From contig NZ_RJAC01000034.1 of assembly GCF_003999975.1 (NCBI RefSeq), forward strand, positions 1 to 64,000: a DNA stretch of 64,000 nucleotides. Reading direction: 5' to 3'. The DNA is from Actinoplanes solisilvae. Its GTDB lineage: Bacteria > Actinomycetota > Actinomycetes > Mycobacteriales > Micromonosporaceae. Every line of letters starts with the position of its first letter. The stretch's first letter is position 1. The notes under the pieces were generated by a model. That model was not told the DNA's origin. It worked only from the letters and a program-made list of their open reading frames with translations, and did not search any database. Position numbers and translations under genes: made by a program. Shown here one piece after another: positions 50,469 through 59,415 of this stretch.

Positions 50469-52070
50469 GTGGGGCAGACGGGAGTGGATGATGATGCGAT
50501 GGGGACGATTGCGGGGCAGATACTCACCGGCGTGCTGCTCACCGTGGCAGTCCTGGTCGCCGTCGCGGTGGGGGTCGCCTTACTGGCCTGGACGCCGCTG
50601 AGCGACGCATCGCTGCACGAGCCTCGACGGACGTCACGCACGCGTACCCGACGCATCTTCCACCACGCCATCCGGTGGGCGCGGCAGCTCTTGCTCACGG
50701 CACGTCAGCGGTGGGCGTCGACCGGCCTGGGCTTCCCTGTCAGTCACGTGGTGCGGCATCCGGCCCGTCTGGTAGTGGTCGGCTTCGCCGGTGCCGTTCT
50801 TCTCGGCACGGCGCTGCTCTCGCTGCCCTGGGCCACCGAGAGCGGTCACGGGCCGCCTGTTGTGACAGCATTGTTTACCTCGACCTCGGCGGTGTGCGTG
50901 ACCGGGCTGGTCATCGAGGACACCGGTACGTACTGGTCGCTGTTCGGCCAGATCGTCATCCTCGCCCTGATCCAGATAGGCGGGTTGGGGATCATGACGC
51001 TGGCCTCGCTGCTCGGCCTGCTGGTCGCTCGGCGACTACGCATCCGGCTGCAGCTGGGCACACAGGCGGAGACCAAAGCGTTGGGGGTGGGCCATGTCCG
51101 CCGTGTCGTTGTCGGAGTTCTCCGGATCAGCCTGCTGATGGAGGCAGTCGTCGCGGTCGCCCTGACCTGGCGCTTCGCGGTCGGCTACGACATCGGTCTC
51201 ACCAGGTCCACCTATCTAGGGATCTTCCACGCTATATCGGCGTTCAACAACGCCGGCTTCGGCCTCTACGCCGACTCACTCGTACGCTTCGCCACCGATC
51301 CGCTGATCTGTCTGCCGATCGCCGCTGCCGTCATCATCGGCGGTCTTGGTTTCCCGGTACTCCTCGAGCTGCGACACGAACTGAGCCACCCGCGCCACTG
51401 GTCCTTGCATACCAAGATCACCGTGGGATCGTCTCTCGTGCTCCTGGCCCTCGGTTGGGTCGTCTTCACCCTCACCGAATGGTCGAACGACGCCACCCTC
51501 GGCCCGCTGAGCACGCCAGGAAAGCTACTCGCCGGTTTCACCGCCGCCGTCATGCCACGCACTGCCGGCTTCAACAGCCTGGACATCGCCGGCATGAACG
51601 ACGTCACCCTGGCGATGACCGACATGCTCATGTTCGTCGGCGGCGGCAGCGCCGGAACCGCCGGCGGCATCAAGGTGACCACGTTCGCGCTGCTCGGCTT
51701 CGTCGTGCTCGCCGAACTGCGAGGCGAACCAAGCGTGCACGCCCTGGGCCGCAAGCTACCGGCGGGCGTGCAACGCCAAGCTCTAACTGTCGTCCTGCTC
51801 AGCATCACCGCAGTCGCCGTCTCCACCCTCGCTCTGCTCGCCCTGACACCGTTCGGTCTGGATCAGGTGCTGTTCGAGGTCACTTCCGCATTCGCCACCG
51901 TCGGGCTGTCCACCGGCATCACCGCGCACATCGGCACGGCCGGTCATGCGATTCTGATTGTGCTGATGTTCGTCGGTCGGCTCGGGCCGATCACTGCGGT
52001 CACCGCTCTGGCCCTGCGTGAGCGGACCCGCCGCTACGAACGACCTGAGGAGCGTCCCCTCGTTGGCTAG
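50469..52070 (+). CDS. Potassium uptake membrane subunit (TrkH/KtrB family)
   Basis: 533 residues from GTG 50469 (ATG 50499 also possible). After a cytoplasmic-facing N-terminal extension (RTSRTRTRRIFHHAIRWARQ) there are about ten helices and four P-loops with filter-type segments: TSTSAVCVTGLVIEDTGTYW, ISAFNNAGFGLYADSLVRF, AGFTAAVMPRTAGFNSLDIA and VTSAFATVGLSTGITAHIGT. The GGGSAGTAGGIKVTTF motif is also typical. Forms a K+ (Na+-coupled) uptake channel with the next gene, whose start it overlaps. Confidence 0.92.
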   Translation: MGQTGVDDDAMGTIAGQILTGVLLTVAVLVAVAVGVALLAWTPLSDASLHEPRRTSRTRTRRIFHHAIRWARQLLLTARQRWASTGLGFPVSHVVRHPARLVVVGFAGAVLLGTALLSLPWATESGHGPPVVTALFTSTSAVCVTGLVIEDTGTYWSLFGQIVILALIQIGGLGIMTLASLLGLLVARRLRIRLQLGTQAETKALGVGHVRRVVVGVLRISLLMEAVVAVALTWRFAVGYDIGLTRSTYLGIFHAISAFNNAGFGLYADSLVRFATDPLICLPIAAAVIIGGLGFPVLLELRHELSHPRHWSLHTKITVGSSLVLLALGWVVFTLTEWSNDATLGPLSTPGKLLAGFTAAVMPRTAGFNSLDIAGMNDVTLAMTDMLMFVGGGSAGTAGGIKVTTFALLGFVVLAELRGEPSVHALGRKLPAGVQRQALTVVLLSITAVAVSTLALLALTPFGLDQVLFEVTSAFATVGLSTGITAHIGTAGHAILIVLMFVGRLGPITAVTALALRERTRRYERPEERPLVG

Positions 52071-52731
52071 AAGAACAACGACAAGCAACCGCATCGCCGT
52101 GCTGGGCCTCGGCCGGTTCGGCAGCTCCCTGGCCCTGGAGTTGATCCGCCAGGAGTGGGAGGTCATCGGTATCGACGTCACCGCCTCTGTGGTGCAGAGC
52201 TACGCCGATCAACTCAGCCACGCCGCCGTCGCCAACACCACCGATGAGCAAGCACTGCGTCAGCTGGGTATACCCGACTTCGCCCACGCCGTGGTCGGCA
52301 TCGGCACCGACCTTGAGGCCAGCATCCTCACCACCAGCCTGCTCGCCGACATGGGCGTGAACAACATCTGGGCCAAAGCGGTCAACCGCCAGCACGCCCG
52401 CATCCTGCAACGCGTCGGCGCGAACCACGTGGTGCTCCCCGAGCACGAGATGGGTGAACGCGTCGCCCATCTGGTCACCGGCCACATCCTCAACTACATC
52501 CGGTTCGAGGACGACTACGCCATCGTCAAGACACGCGCTCCCGAGGAGACCTTCGACAAGACCCTCGCCGACTCCGCTCTGCGACGCAAGTACGGTGTCA
52601 CGGTCGTGTCGATCAAACGTCCGGGCGAGGACTTCACTTACGCCACCGCCGACACCACCGTGTATGCCGGTGACATCCTGGTCGTCGCGGGGAAGACACG
52701 TCAGGTCGAGGCCTTCGCCAACCTCAACTGA
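52063..52731 (+). CDS. Potassium uptake regulatory subunit (TrkA/KtrA, RCK domain)
   Basis: 222 residues. The probable start TTG 52063 after GAGGAG overlaps the stop of the TrkH-like gene. Rossmann RCK_N (IAVLGLGRFGSSLALELIRQ, VIGIDVTASVVQSYADQ, AHAVVGIGTDLEASILTTSL) and RCK_C (TLADSALRRKYGVTVVSIKR, YAGDILVVAGKTRQ). Gates the K+ channel in response to nucleotide (ATP/ADP, NAD, c-di-AMP). Cytoplasmic ring under the membrane subunit. Confidence 0.9.
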   Translation: MARRTTTSNRIAVLGLGRFGSSLALELIRQEWEVIGIDVTASVVQSYADQLSHAAVANTTDEQALRQLGIPDFAHAVVGIGTDLEASILTTSLLADMGVNNIWAKAVNRQHARILQRVGANHVVLPEHEMGERVAHLVTGHILNYIRFEDDYAIVKTRAPEETFDKTLADSALRRKYGVTVVSIKRPGEDFTYATADTTVYAGDILVVAGKTRQVEAFANLN

Positions 52732-53237
52732 CCCACGCTGATCCAGCACGAGATCTCCGTCGTCAAACGTCAGACCGTCGCTGCACTCATCGGGCCGGGC
52801 GAATGCCACCACTCGGCTTGGCCACCGTCCATGGCATCCTCACACAAGCGGTTGGCGGCATCAACGTCTATCCGAGCCGGCCATCGGGACGACGCTCCGT
52901 ACGGGCCTACAGCTGGTTGCCTCCCTTTGCCGACGCAAACGCGTCGGTCCGGGGTAACATCTGCTGGATCTGCTGAGCAGCAAACAGTTTGGCGTTCTCG
53001 CCGACCGGCCCACTGCGTGTGTCCATCGGCGCAGTACACGAATTCGCGCGCGGGCGACAACGCGACCGCCACGACTGGCATCACGGATATGCCGAACCGG
53101 TACTTACCGCGAACGGCACCGGGATGCGCTGCCGGATAGCCTGCGGTCGTGCGGCAACGACGATTTACCGTTTCCGTCAGTGCCATACCACGTCGCAAAG
53201 CTTGATTGACAGTACCGGCCCGAGCGTGACCACTGAG
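52732..53237. other. Gene-poor stretch between trkA-like gene and IS element
   Basis: No gene recognised on either strand. Open frames are short and Arg-rich or restricted to antisense; base composition is a little lower in GC than flanking genes. Possibly decayed sequence from earlier IS activity. Confidence 0.4.
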
Positions 53238-53314
53238 CTGATCTCAACAACGCGAATGTGTTGATTGGTGCGACACGGGCGAAGCGGTGAGATCGGGCGG
53301 TGCTGGAAGAGGGC

Positions 53315-53372
53315 GCGGAGTCCTCGGTAGGTAGTTCTCACCACAAGATCACCTACACGGTGAGGACTCCGC
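53315..53372. promoter_or_regulatory. Hairpin directly before transposase start
   Basis: GCGGAGTCCTC (53315-53325) pairs exactly with GAGGACTCCGC (53362-53372); the next base begins the GTG start codon at 53373. Probably limits transposase translation from outside transcripts. Confidence 0.6.
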
Positions 53373-54215
53373 GTGATCGCATATCGTGCCATGATCGACG
53401 TCCCCAGGGAACTCGTGCAGTACCTCGGCCGGCTGCTCGCCGCCGAACGCCGAGCCCGGGGAACCCGGCGTGACACCCGCGCCTTGACCTGCTTCTACCA
53501 GGCGCTGCTCGTACTCGTCTGGTTCCGCAAGGCCGAAGACCTGACCCTGCTGGGCGCCGGTTTCGGGATCTCCCGGGCCACCGCGTACCGCTACCGCGAC
53601 GAAGGCATCGCCGTACTCGCCGCCCAGGCGAGCGACCTGCACACCGCGCTACGCCGGGTCGCCGACGACGGCTGGTCCCACGTGATCCTCGACGGCAAAC
53701 TGTTCGACTGCGACCGGCTGACCGAGACCACCGTGAGCGTCAAGGGCGAGACCATCGACGCCTGGTACTCGGGAAAACACCGTAATTTCGGCGCGAACAT
53801 TCAAGCGGTCATGCGCCCGGACGGCCTGCCGATCTGGACCTCGGCGGCGATGCCCGGGCACCTGCACGACACCAGCTGCGCCCGCGAACTCGGCGTCACC
53901 GCGGCGCTCAACTGGTCCGCAGCCGAGCTCAACCTGCCCGCCCTGGCCGACTCTGGCTACGAAAGCGCAGGCCACGGCATCAAGAGCCCGATCAAGCAAC
54001 CCGCCGACGGCAAACCCCTCGCCGTCGACAACCGGGCCTACAACAGGCTGCTACGCGGTCTGCGATGGCAAGGCGAACGCGGCTTCGCGATCCTGATCGG
54101 CCGCTGGAAAACGCTGCGGCACACCACCGTCAGCCCACGCCGGATCGGCGACATCGTCGCCGCCGCGCTACACCTGACGCACTACGAATACAAATACCTA
54201 TCCGGATCTTGTTGA
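53373..54215 (+). CDS. IS5-like DDE transposase
   Basis: 280 residues, GTG start 53373 (ATG 53391 alternative). N-terminal HTH (LLGAGFGISRATAYRYRDEG), DDE core: Asp in SHVILDGKLFDCDRL (~107 and 114), second Asp in NLPALADSGYESAGHG (~194) and Glu in LRWQGERGFAILIGRWK (~240). Ends HYEYKYLSGSC with the stop inside the right inverted repeat. Complete; likely active. Confidence 0.88.
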   Translation: MIAYRAMIDVPRELVQYLGRLLAAERRARGTRRDTRALTCFYQALLVLVWFRKAEDLTLLGAGFGISRATAYRYRDEGIAVLAAQASDLHTALRRVADDGWSHVILDGKLFDCDRLTETTVSVKGETIDAWYSGKHRNFGANIQAVMRPDGLPIWTSAAMPGHLHDTSCARELGVTAALNWSAAELNLPALADSGYESAGHGIKSPIKQPADGKPLAVDNRAYNRLLRGLRWQGERGFAILIGRWKTLRHTTVSPRRIGDIVAAALHLTHYEYKYLSGSC

Positions 54216-54221
54216 GATCAG

Positions 54222-54602
54222 GTCACCGCGTCGGCCGAACAGGCGGTGAACGGTGAGCAGATAAGCCGGATGTGCCACACCCGATCGAAGTGCACGATAT
54301 GCTGCCCGAAGGTGTGCCGGGAAGACTGGTCGGCGACGATACTATCGCGCCCACCTTCAGGAGCCCACCGTGCACGGCCGCTTCCCCGTATCGCTGGCGT
54401 CCGATCGTCGCGCCCACCGAGCGCCCATGCCGATCGCACCGACCGGATTTCTCGAGGCTCACACCTGTTGCGGGTCTCCGTCGATGGTCGCCGGCCGTGC
54501 GGCCGAACCGTTCTCCGGCGGACAGTCGGTCGAATCAGAACGACGCCGCCCCCTCTTCGTTGCGGGCGAGCGCAAGACGGGCGCGATATCGGAGGGTCTC
54601 CG
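54222..54602. other. Gene-poor stretch before lone receiver gene
   Basis: No gene recognised. Frames here are Arg/Pro-rich and lack family features. The last bases hold GGAGGG, the ribosome binding site of the receiver gene. Confidence 0.4.
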
Positions 54603-54989
54603 GTGGCCCTGATCGTGGCCGCAGAGGATGACCCCGATATCCGCGAAATCATCGAGCATGTCCTGCGGCGCGACGGACACTCCGTTTACCTGGTTCCGGA
54701 CGGTGAAGCCGCCATCGCTCTGGCACATATTGTCAGGCCAGATCTGATCCTGCTCGACGGCGACATGACTCCCGGAATGAACGGGTTCGAGGCCGCCCGT
54801 CTCATCGCCGAAAACAGGACGCTTTGCAGGGTTCCCCTCGTCATGGTGACGGGCACATTCGATCTTGCAGCGATCAAACGACTGCCACACGTCCATGATG
54901 TCGTCAAAAAGCCATTTGCTGATGATCGCCTCAGAAGCGCGGTCGCCGGCGCGGTGATGGATTCAACCGCCGGCTCCGGCTCAACCTGA
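54603..54989 (+). CDS. Single-domain response regulator
   Basis: 128 residues, GTG start after GGAGGG. Receiver domain with acidic pocket AAEDDPDI, phospho-acceptor Asp in LILLDGDMTPGMNGFEAA, Thr in VPLVMVTGTFD and Lys in DVVKKPFADDRL. No output domain, so it works by protein contacts (CheY/SpoOF-like). The nearest histidine kinase (56422-57783) lies on the opposite strand 1.4 kb away; partner unknown. Confidence 0.85.
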   Translation: MALIVAAEDDPDIREIIEHVLRRDGHSVYLVPDGEAAIALAHIVRPDLILLDGDMTPGMNGFEAARLIAENRTLCRVPLVMVTGTFDLAAIKRLPHVHDVVKKPFADDRLRSAVAGAVMDSTAGSGST

Positions 54990-55110
54990 GCGCGCCACCG
55001 CCGGCTTCTCGGAGCTTCGGCGTTGTGGGACGCGATCATCCGCACGAGTAACATACGGCCCGAACACCGACGGACGCGTCATGATCTGCTGGTCGACGAC
55101 ACTTATCCGC

Positions 55111-55694
55111 ATGGCAAGGTTTCCGAGATTCCTCCGTACTGCGGCGATGGCTGGCCTGGTCGTCTCCGCGATTTCCGTGCCGGTTGCCCCGGTTCCGACT
55201 CGGCAGCCCCCGCTGTTCCGCCTGCGGTCGTCCAGGCTCCCCCGCTGAGCCCCGCGGCCAAGATGGTCATGCGTCGTGACCGCGACGCGATCTGCGTCAA
55301 CGCCCACGTGCAGAACATCGGCTGGCAGGTCTGGCGGTGCTCCACCAACCGCCGGGACGTCGTCGCCGGCACCGTGGGGCGTTCGCTGCGCCTCGAGGCC
55401 CTGGCCGTCTCCAGCCGCCGCGTCGGCGGCGTGTGCGCCCAGGCGCACGTGCAGAACCAGGGCTGGCAGCACAGCAAGTGCACCGGCACCAAGGGCACCC
55501 TGGCCGTCGGCACCCAGGGCCGCTCGCTGCGCCTCGAGGCGCTGCGGCTGAGCACCCGCACGCCGGTCTGCGCCCAGGCGCACGTGTCCACCGTCGGCTG
55601 GCAGAAGTGGCAGTGCTCCCGGCGCGCCGGACAGATCCAGGTCGGCACCGTCGGCCGCTCGCTGAGCGTTGAGGCGCTGCGCGTTCGCGCCTGA
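55111..55694 (+). pseudogene. Secreted ChW-repeat protein with a frameshift after the signal peptide
   Basis: Signal peptide frame: MARFPRFLRTAAMAGLVVSA, ISVPVAPVP from 55111. A one-base shift near 55195 changes to the main frame: APAVPPAVVQAPPLSPAAKM and three repeats AHVQNIGWQVWRC, AHVQNQGWQHSKC, AHVSTVGWQKWQC, each followed by TVGRSLRLEAL-like ends. These Gly-Trp repeats belong to the clostridial hydrophobic (ChW) type and suggest cell-surface binding; each also bears paired Cys. Functional if the shift is an error or is overcome. Confidence 0.65.
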
Positions 55695-55858
55695 CATCTC
55701 TTGTGCCCGGTCGATGTCGAGCTTGCCTGAGGTCATCCGGTAGGCCCAGGCGAGCGTGTTTGCCGCCACGCTCAGATCCGCGGCCAGGGTGCGTACACCG
55801 TCGCGAACTCTCCGAGCATTCTCGTCCTTAACGTGTCAGCTCGCTGACGTTCCAAAGG

Positions 55859-56425
55859 TCAGGCTGGCCCGAGCAGACCGGCGTAGTCACCAGCGTGCAA
55901 CAGCTCGTCGCTGAGGGTGCCGTCGGCCCGGGGCACTTCCAAACGCTGGCCGTCGCGGGTGAAGGAGACTGTGGCCACGTCGGCGCGCCCGGTGAGAGTG
56001 CAGACCATCTGCCCGTACGCCAGGATCTCGTTGTTGCGGGCGCTGCCCTCGTCCTGTTCGGCCGTTTCGACAGTGACCTGCCCATTCTGAGCCGCGCCGG
56101 CGGCGACCGTCAGCCCGGCCAGCGCCGTGGACAGGCCGGCGCTGCTCTCGGCGGGGGTCGGCCCGGCCACGAGATCGTCGAGTTGCTGTTGCACGCTCGG
56201 GTAGGTCCGAGCCCGCCGGACCGTCTGGGCCAGTCGATCCCCTCGCACCAAGCAGAGCACGTGCGCCACCTCACCATCGGGGTCGGTAGCTACAGCGGAA
56301 CCGTCCGGAGAAGTCAGCGGGCGCCTGGGCAGTTCCACGACATGCGGATTGTCCTGGCTGGGCACCCCGCACGCGGCGAGCAGCAGCGTCAGCACAATGG
56401 CTGCGGGAAATACGACGCCTCTCAT
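55859..56425 (-). CDS. GerMN-domain lipoprotein (LpqB-like head)
   Basis: 188 residues. Lipobox VLTLLLAACGVPSQ, then a GerMN-like domain (VAHVLCLVRGDRLAQTVRRA, LDDLVAGPTPAESSAGLSTA, LAYGQMVCTLTGRADVATVS, LEVPRADGTLSDELLHAGDY). Its start overlaps the stop of the upstream kinase gene (ATGA), as lpqB follows mtrB in actinobacteria. Probably modulates the kinase from the outer face of the membrane. Confidence 0.8.
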   Translation of the reverse strand: MRGVVFPAAIVLTLLLAACGVPSQDNPHVVELPRRPLTSPDGSAVATDPDGEVAHVLCLVRGDRLAQTVRRARTYPSVQQQLDDLVAGPTPAESSAGLSTALAGLTVAAGAAQNGQVTVETAEQDEGSARNNEILAYGQMVCTLTGRADVATVSFTRDGQRLEVPRADGTLSDELLHAGDYAGLLGPA

Positions 56426-57783
56426 GGCACACTCCCCGGCAGGTCGATACGGAACCGGGAGCCACCGCCCGGACGGTCGCTCACCGTCGCTGATCCTCTG
56501 TGCGAGGCGGCATGCTCGGCGACGATCGCCAGGCCCAGCCCGGTGCCGTCACCAGTGCCCCGCGCGTTCGCGGCCGGCCCGCGCACGAAACGATCGAATA
56601 TCGAGACACGGCACTGCTCTGGTACGCCGGGGCCGGCGTCGTCAACTTCGAGGAACCCGCTGCCTTCGTCGGAGAGTCCCGCACGAAGGGCGACCGGCCC
56701 CCCGCCATAGCGGACAGCGTTCTCCATCAGATTGCGCAGTGCCTGCTCCACTCGGCGTGCATCGATCTGCCAGACCCGCGACCGGTCGTCGAGGAGAATC
56801 TCGACAGTGTCCTCGGAGAGGCGGTGCATCCGCGCCATCCTGGTCACCAGTTCCTCGACGTCGGTGGCTTGCCGCTGCGCCGGTTGATCGCTGCGGGCCA
56901 GCTCCAGGAGGTCGCCGACGAGCGCCTGGAAGCGGTTGACCTCCTCGACGATGAGGTCGACGGCGGTACCGGATCGAGCGTCGAGGCCGTCGCGGCGGCG
57001 GTCGATCACGCTGACGGCGGCTTGCAGGGTCTGCAGCGGGGAGCGCAGTTCGTGACTGACGTCGGCGGCGAAGCGGCGATCGCGCTGCAGCCGGCGGGCC
57101 AGCTCGTCCGCCATGTGATTGAACGACGCGGCCAGCTCGGCCAGGTCCGGTTCCGTGGCAGGGTCAAGGCGGGTGTCGAGGTCACCGTCGGCGATGTCTC
57201 GGGCGGCGCCGGCGACGATACCGACCGGGCGCAGGGCGTGCCGGGTGACGTACCAACCGATGGCTGCCCCACCCGCGGCCATCATGGTGGCCACTGAGGC
57301 CAGCACCAGTGCGAGGAGCTGCAGCGTGCGGTCCAGCTCGCGCAGCGAGACGATTTCGTAGAAGACGGTACCGCCGGGCAGTGGCACGGCGACCACCAGT
57401 GCGGGAACGCCGTCGCGACGGATGCGTTGGGTCACGGCTTGCCCGCCCGCGGCTATCTCCTGCAGCCGCGATGGCACGGCGCTCCGCGCGTCGGTGTCCG
57501 CGCTACGCGAATACCAGCGCCCTGCACGCTGCACCAATACGTAGCGGTCGGCGCCGATGTCCAGGGAACTCAGCACCTCGGCGACGTTGGGAGCAGGGCC
57601 GGTGAGGCCGTTCTCGACCGCCGCCGCGTCGAAGTACGAGGCGCGTACCGCGGTGCGTTCCCGTTCCCGCAGCAGCGTGCTGCGAGTCAACTCGTACGAC
57701 ACCACGGTGACGCAAGCGGACAAGGCGAACGCGCCGACTGCGAACGCGGCACTGACCCGGGTCCGAAGGCCGGTCCTTTTCAC
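56422..57783 (-). CDS. HAMP sensor histidine kinase
   Basis: 453 residues, GTG 57783. N-terminal TM helix (VSAAFAVGAFALSACVTVV), extracytoplasmic sensor (~110 residues), second helix (LLALVLASVATMMAAGGAAI), HAMP, HisKA with phospho-His in FAADVSHELRSPLQTLQAAV, and HATPase boxes LRNLMENAVRYGGG, LEVDDAGPGVPEQ and GTGLGLAIVAEH. MtrB-like in layout with the GerMN lipoprotein behind it, but no response-regulator gene precedes it; a BON-domain gene does. The start overlaps that gene's stop. Confidence 0.9.
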   Translation of the reverse strand: MKRTGLRTRVSAAFAVGAFALSACVTVVSYELTRSTLLRERERTAVRASYFDAAAVENGLTGPAPNVAEVLSSLDIGADRYVLVQRAGRWYSRSADTDARSAVPSRLQEIAAGGQAVTQRIRRDGVPALVVAVPLPGGTVFYEIVSLRELDRTLQLLALVLASVATMMAAGGAAIGWYVTRHALRPVGIVAGAARDIADGDLDTRLDPATEPDLAELAASFNHMADELARRLQRDRRFAADVSHELRSPLQTLQAAVSVIDRRRDGLDARSGTAVDLIVEEVNRFQALVGDLLELARSDQPAQRQATDVEELVTRMARMHRLSEDTVEILLDDRSRVWQIDARRVEQALRNLMENAVRYGGGPVALRAGLSDEGSGFLEVDDAGPGVPEQCRVSIFDRFVRGPAANARGTGDGTGLGLAIVAEHAASHRGSATVSDRPGGGSRFRIDLPGSVP

Positions 57784-58112
57784 GGCTGTGCGGTTTGCGT
57801 CTCCGGTGCCGCCGGTTCCGGTGGCACGGTCAGCTGATTGCACACATCGAACACCTCGGGCACCGTCCACGCCACGGCACCGGCAGCCATGCGCACCCGG
57901 TCCGACTCCACCTCGCCGAGCAGGATGAGCACCTGGTTCTGCACCAGCACCTCGAGCCGGCGGCCACGCACTCGCGCGTTGCAGCCCAGAGCGACGGCCG
58001 CGCGGTCCGCGATTCGGAGATCCGCCTCAAGCGCCTCGGCGGCGGGCATGAGGGGTGCGTATTCGCGATCGTCGTCGTACCGGTCGCCGGGCTCAGACCC
58101 GTAGGGCATCAT
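57780..58112 (-). CDS. BON-domain protein
   Basis: About 110 residues from ATG 58112 (GTG 58208 would add 32 residues). Body: AAEALEADLRIADRAAVALG, RGRRLEVLVQNQVLILLGEV, ESDRVRMAAGAVAWTVPEVF, DVCNQLTVPPEP. One BON (OsmY-like) domain, thought to bind phospholipids or act in osmotic stress. Its stop overlaps the kinase start (GTGA), so the three genes form one operon. Confidence 0.8.
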   Translation of the reverse strand: MMPYGSEPGDRYDDDREYAPLMPAAEALEADLRIADRAAVALGCNARVRGRRLEVLVQNQVLILLGEVESDRVRMAAGAVAWTVPEVFDVCNQLTVPPEPAAPETQTAQP

Positions 58113-58431
58113 CGGACCATCGCTTCCAGCGGTATACGGCGAGACCCGGTACCGGCGGACGGCGCTGGGGATCCGGTTCCCGGACGTCAGGCCCTGCGGG
58201 TCTCGCACCTTCAGTTCTGCTTACCCGCTCAGCTTCGCCGAGGTGTATAGCGGCTGTCCCGCCGCTTCATGACGGTTCTGTGACGGTCCGAAAAGAGTTT
58301 CGGCGACATGCGTGGGCGAGCCGCTTTGTCATCCGACTGTCACGTGGTCGGCAGCTTTCCGCCGATTGCCCCCAGCATGCTGGCATTCATTCCCCGCGGT
58401 ACGAGACCACGAGAAGCGAGGAACACCACTC

Positions 58432-58728
58432 ATGACACTCAGCAGTCTGGTCACCGCTCTGGCCGTCGGCACGGTCCTCGGGCTCGGCGGCCGCTGGATC
58501 GTGCCCGCCGGCCGCGTTGTGCCTGTCTGGGTGACCTTGGCCGTCGGCATCGGCGCCGCGGTCCTGGCCACCGTTGTCGCGCGGCTGGCGGGTGTATACA
58601 ACCCGGGCGTAAGCCTCGTCGAGGTGGTCCTGCAGGTGATCTTCGCCGCGTCCGGTGTGGCGCTGGTGGCCGCCACCGCGGACCGGCCGTACAACAACGG
58701 CCGCGGCAACGTGCGCAGGTCACGGTGA
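58432..58728 (+). CDS. GlsB/YeaQ/YmgE-like membrane protein
   Basis: 98 residues, three TM helices (SLVTALAVGTVLGLGGRWIV, VPVWVTLAVGIGAAVLATVV, VSLVEVVLQVIFAASGVALV) of the transglycosylase-associated stress-response family. RBS GCGAGG. Stop overlaps the GTG start of the next gene (GTGA). Likely envelope stress protein. Confidence 0.82.
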   Translation: MTLSSLVTALAVGTVLGLGGRWIVPAGRVVPVWVTLAVGIGAAVLATVVARLAGVYNPGVSLVEVVLQVIFAASGVALVAATADRPYNNGRGNVRRSR

Positions 58729-59324
58729 CGGTCGTGCCTGCGGGTGACCGAACCGCCCTGCTCATCTGCGACCGCTGCGGCGTCGAGGAGGCAGCCACCG
58801 CGGCGCTTCCCGCCGCGGAGCTGGTCTGGCCATTGGTCTCCGGACACGGCTGGACCGGTTCGGCGTTTCCCACCGGCCCGCACCACTGCCCGTCGTGCCC
58901 CGCCGGCGACCTTCCGGTCAAGCCCGAATCGACGTCGCGACCACGCACGCACGGCCCGTCCTACCTGATGCGGACAGACGGCGGCACGGCCGTTCTGAAG
59001 CCGCTGACCGACCTCGACGCCGAGCTCACCGAGTGTCTGCGCGACGAGCTGATGCACGCGGCGGCGACGTGCCCGAACGTGGTGGTCGACCTTCGCAGCG
59101 TCGGCTTCATCGACTCCACCGCCCTAGGACTGCTGGTGCGGGCGCGTCAGGAAGCTCGGCAGCACGACGCCACGTTCGGCCTGGTCGAGCCGTCACGGTT
59201 CGTGCGCACCGTTTTGCACACGATGCGCCTGGACAGCGTCTTTCCCATCTACCCCGACTGGCCGGAGCCCTCCGAGGAAGCCAGCGGCGATCCGGGCGCA
59301 ACGCGCCCGGTCCGCGACTGGTGA
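58725..59324 (+). CDS. Zinc-ribbon plus STAS-domain protein
   Basis: 199 residues. N-terminal ~70 residues have paired Cys/His (LICDRCGVEEAA and HHCPSCPAGDL), a probable zinc ribbon. C-terminal STAS domain: YLMRTDGGTAVLKPLTDLDA, CPNVVVDLRSVGFIDSTALG, LLVRARQEARQHDATFGLVE. The DST Ser is the kinase-target Ser of anti-sigma antagonists. Suggests a partner-switching regulator of a stress sigma factor with an added metal- or redox-sensing module. Coupled to the GlsB-like gene. Confidence 0.8.
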   Translation: MTVVPAGDRTALLICDRCGVEEAATAALPAAELVWPLVSGHGWTGSAFPTGPHHCPSCPAGDLPVKPESTSRPRTHGPSYLMRTDGGTAVLKPLTDLDAELTECLRDELMHAAATCPNVVVDLRSVGFIDSTALGLLVRARQEARQHDATFGLVEPSRFVRTVLHTMRLDSVFPIYPDWPEPSEEASGDPGATRPVRDW

Positions 59325-59415
59325 CACGGGACTGTCATACGGCAGTGCGGGGCTCGCCACATCCCGGCACAAGAGTTGCGCCTTATCACGACGATTTCGC
59401 ATGTGGGGGAGAACC

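Larger units (their letters stand above)
53238..54221 (+). mobile_element. IS5-like insertion sequence, apparently intact
   Basis: Bounded by 13-bp perfect terminal inverted repeats CTGATCTCAACAA (53238-53250) and TTGTTGAGATCAG (54209-54221), total 984 bp with one transposase gene. No obvious target duplication is seen at the flanks (TGAG left, GTCA right). The left end also carries a hairpin just before the transposase start. Likely the only intact mobile element in the window. Confidence 0.75.

Noticed and set aside
52770..53198. 142-codon minus-strand frame between trkA-like gene and the IS
   Set aside because: No motif, no ribosome binding site and mixed composition; left as gene-poor sequence.
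53230..54230. Target-site duplication of the IS5-like element
   Set aside because: Flanking bases TGAG and GTCA do not match; either a recombined copy or the ends are a few bases off.
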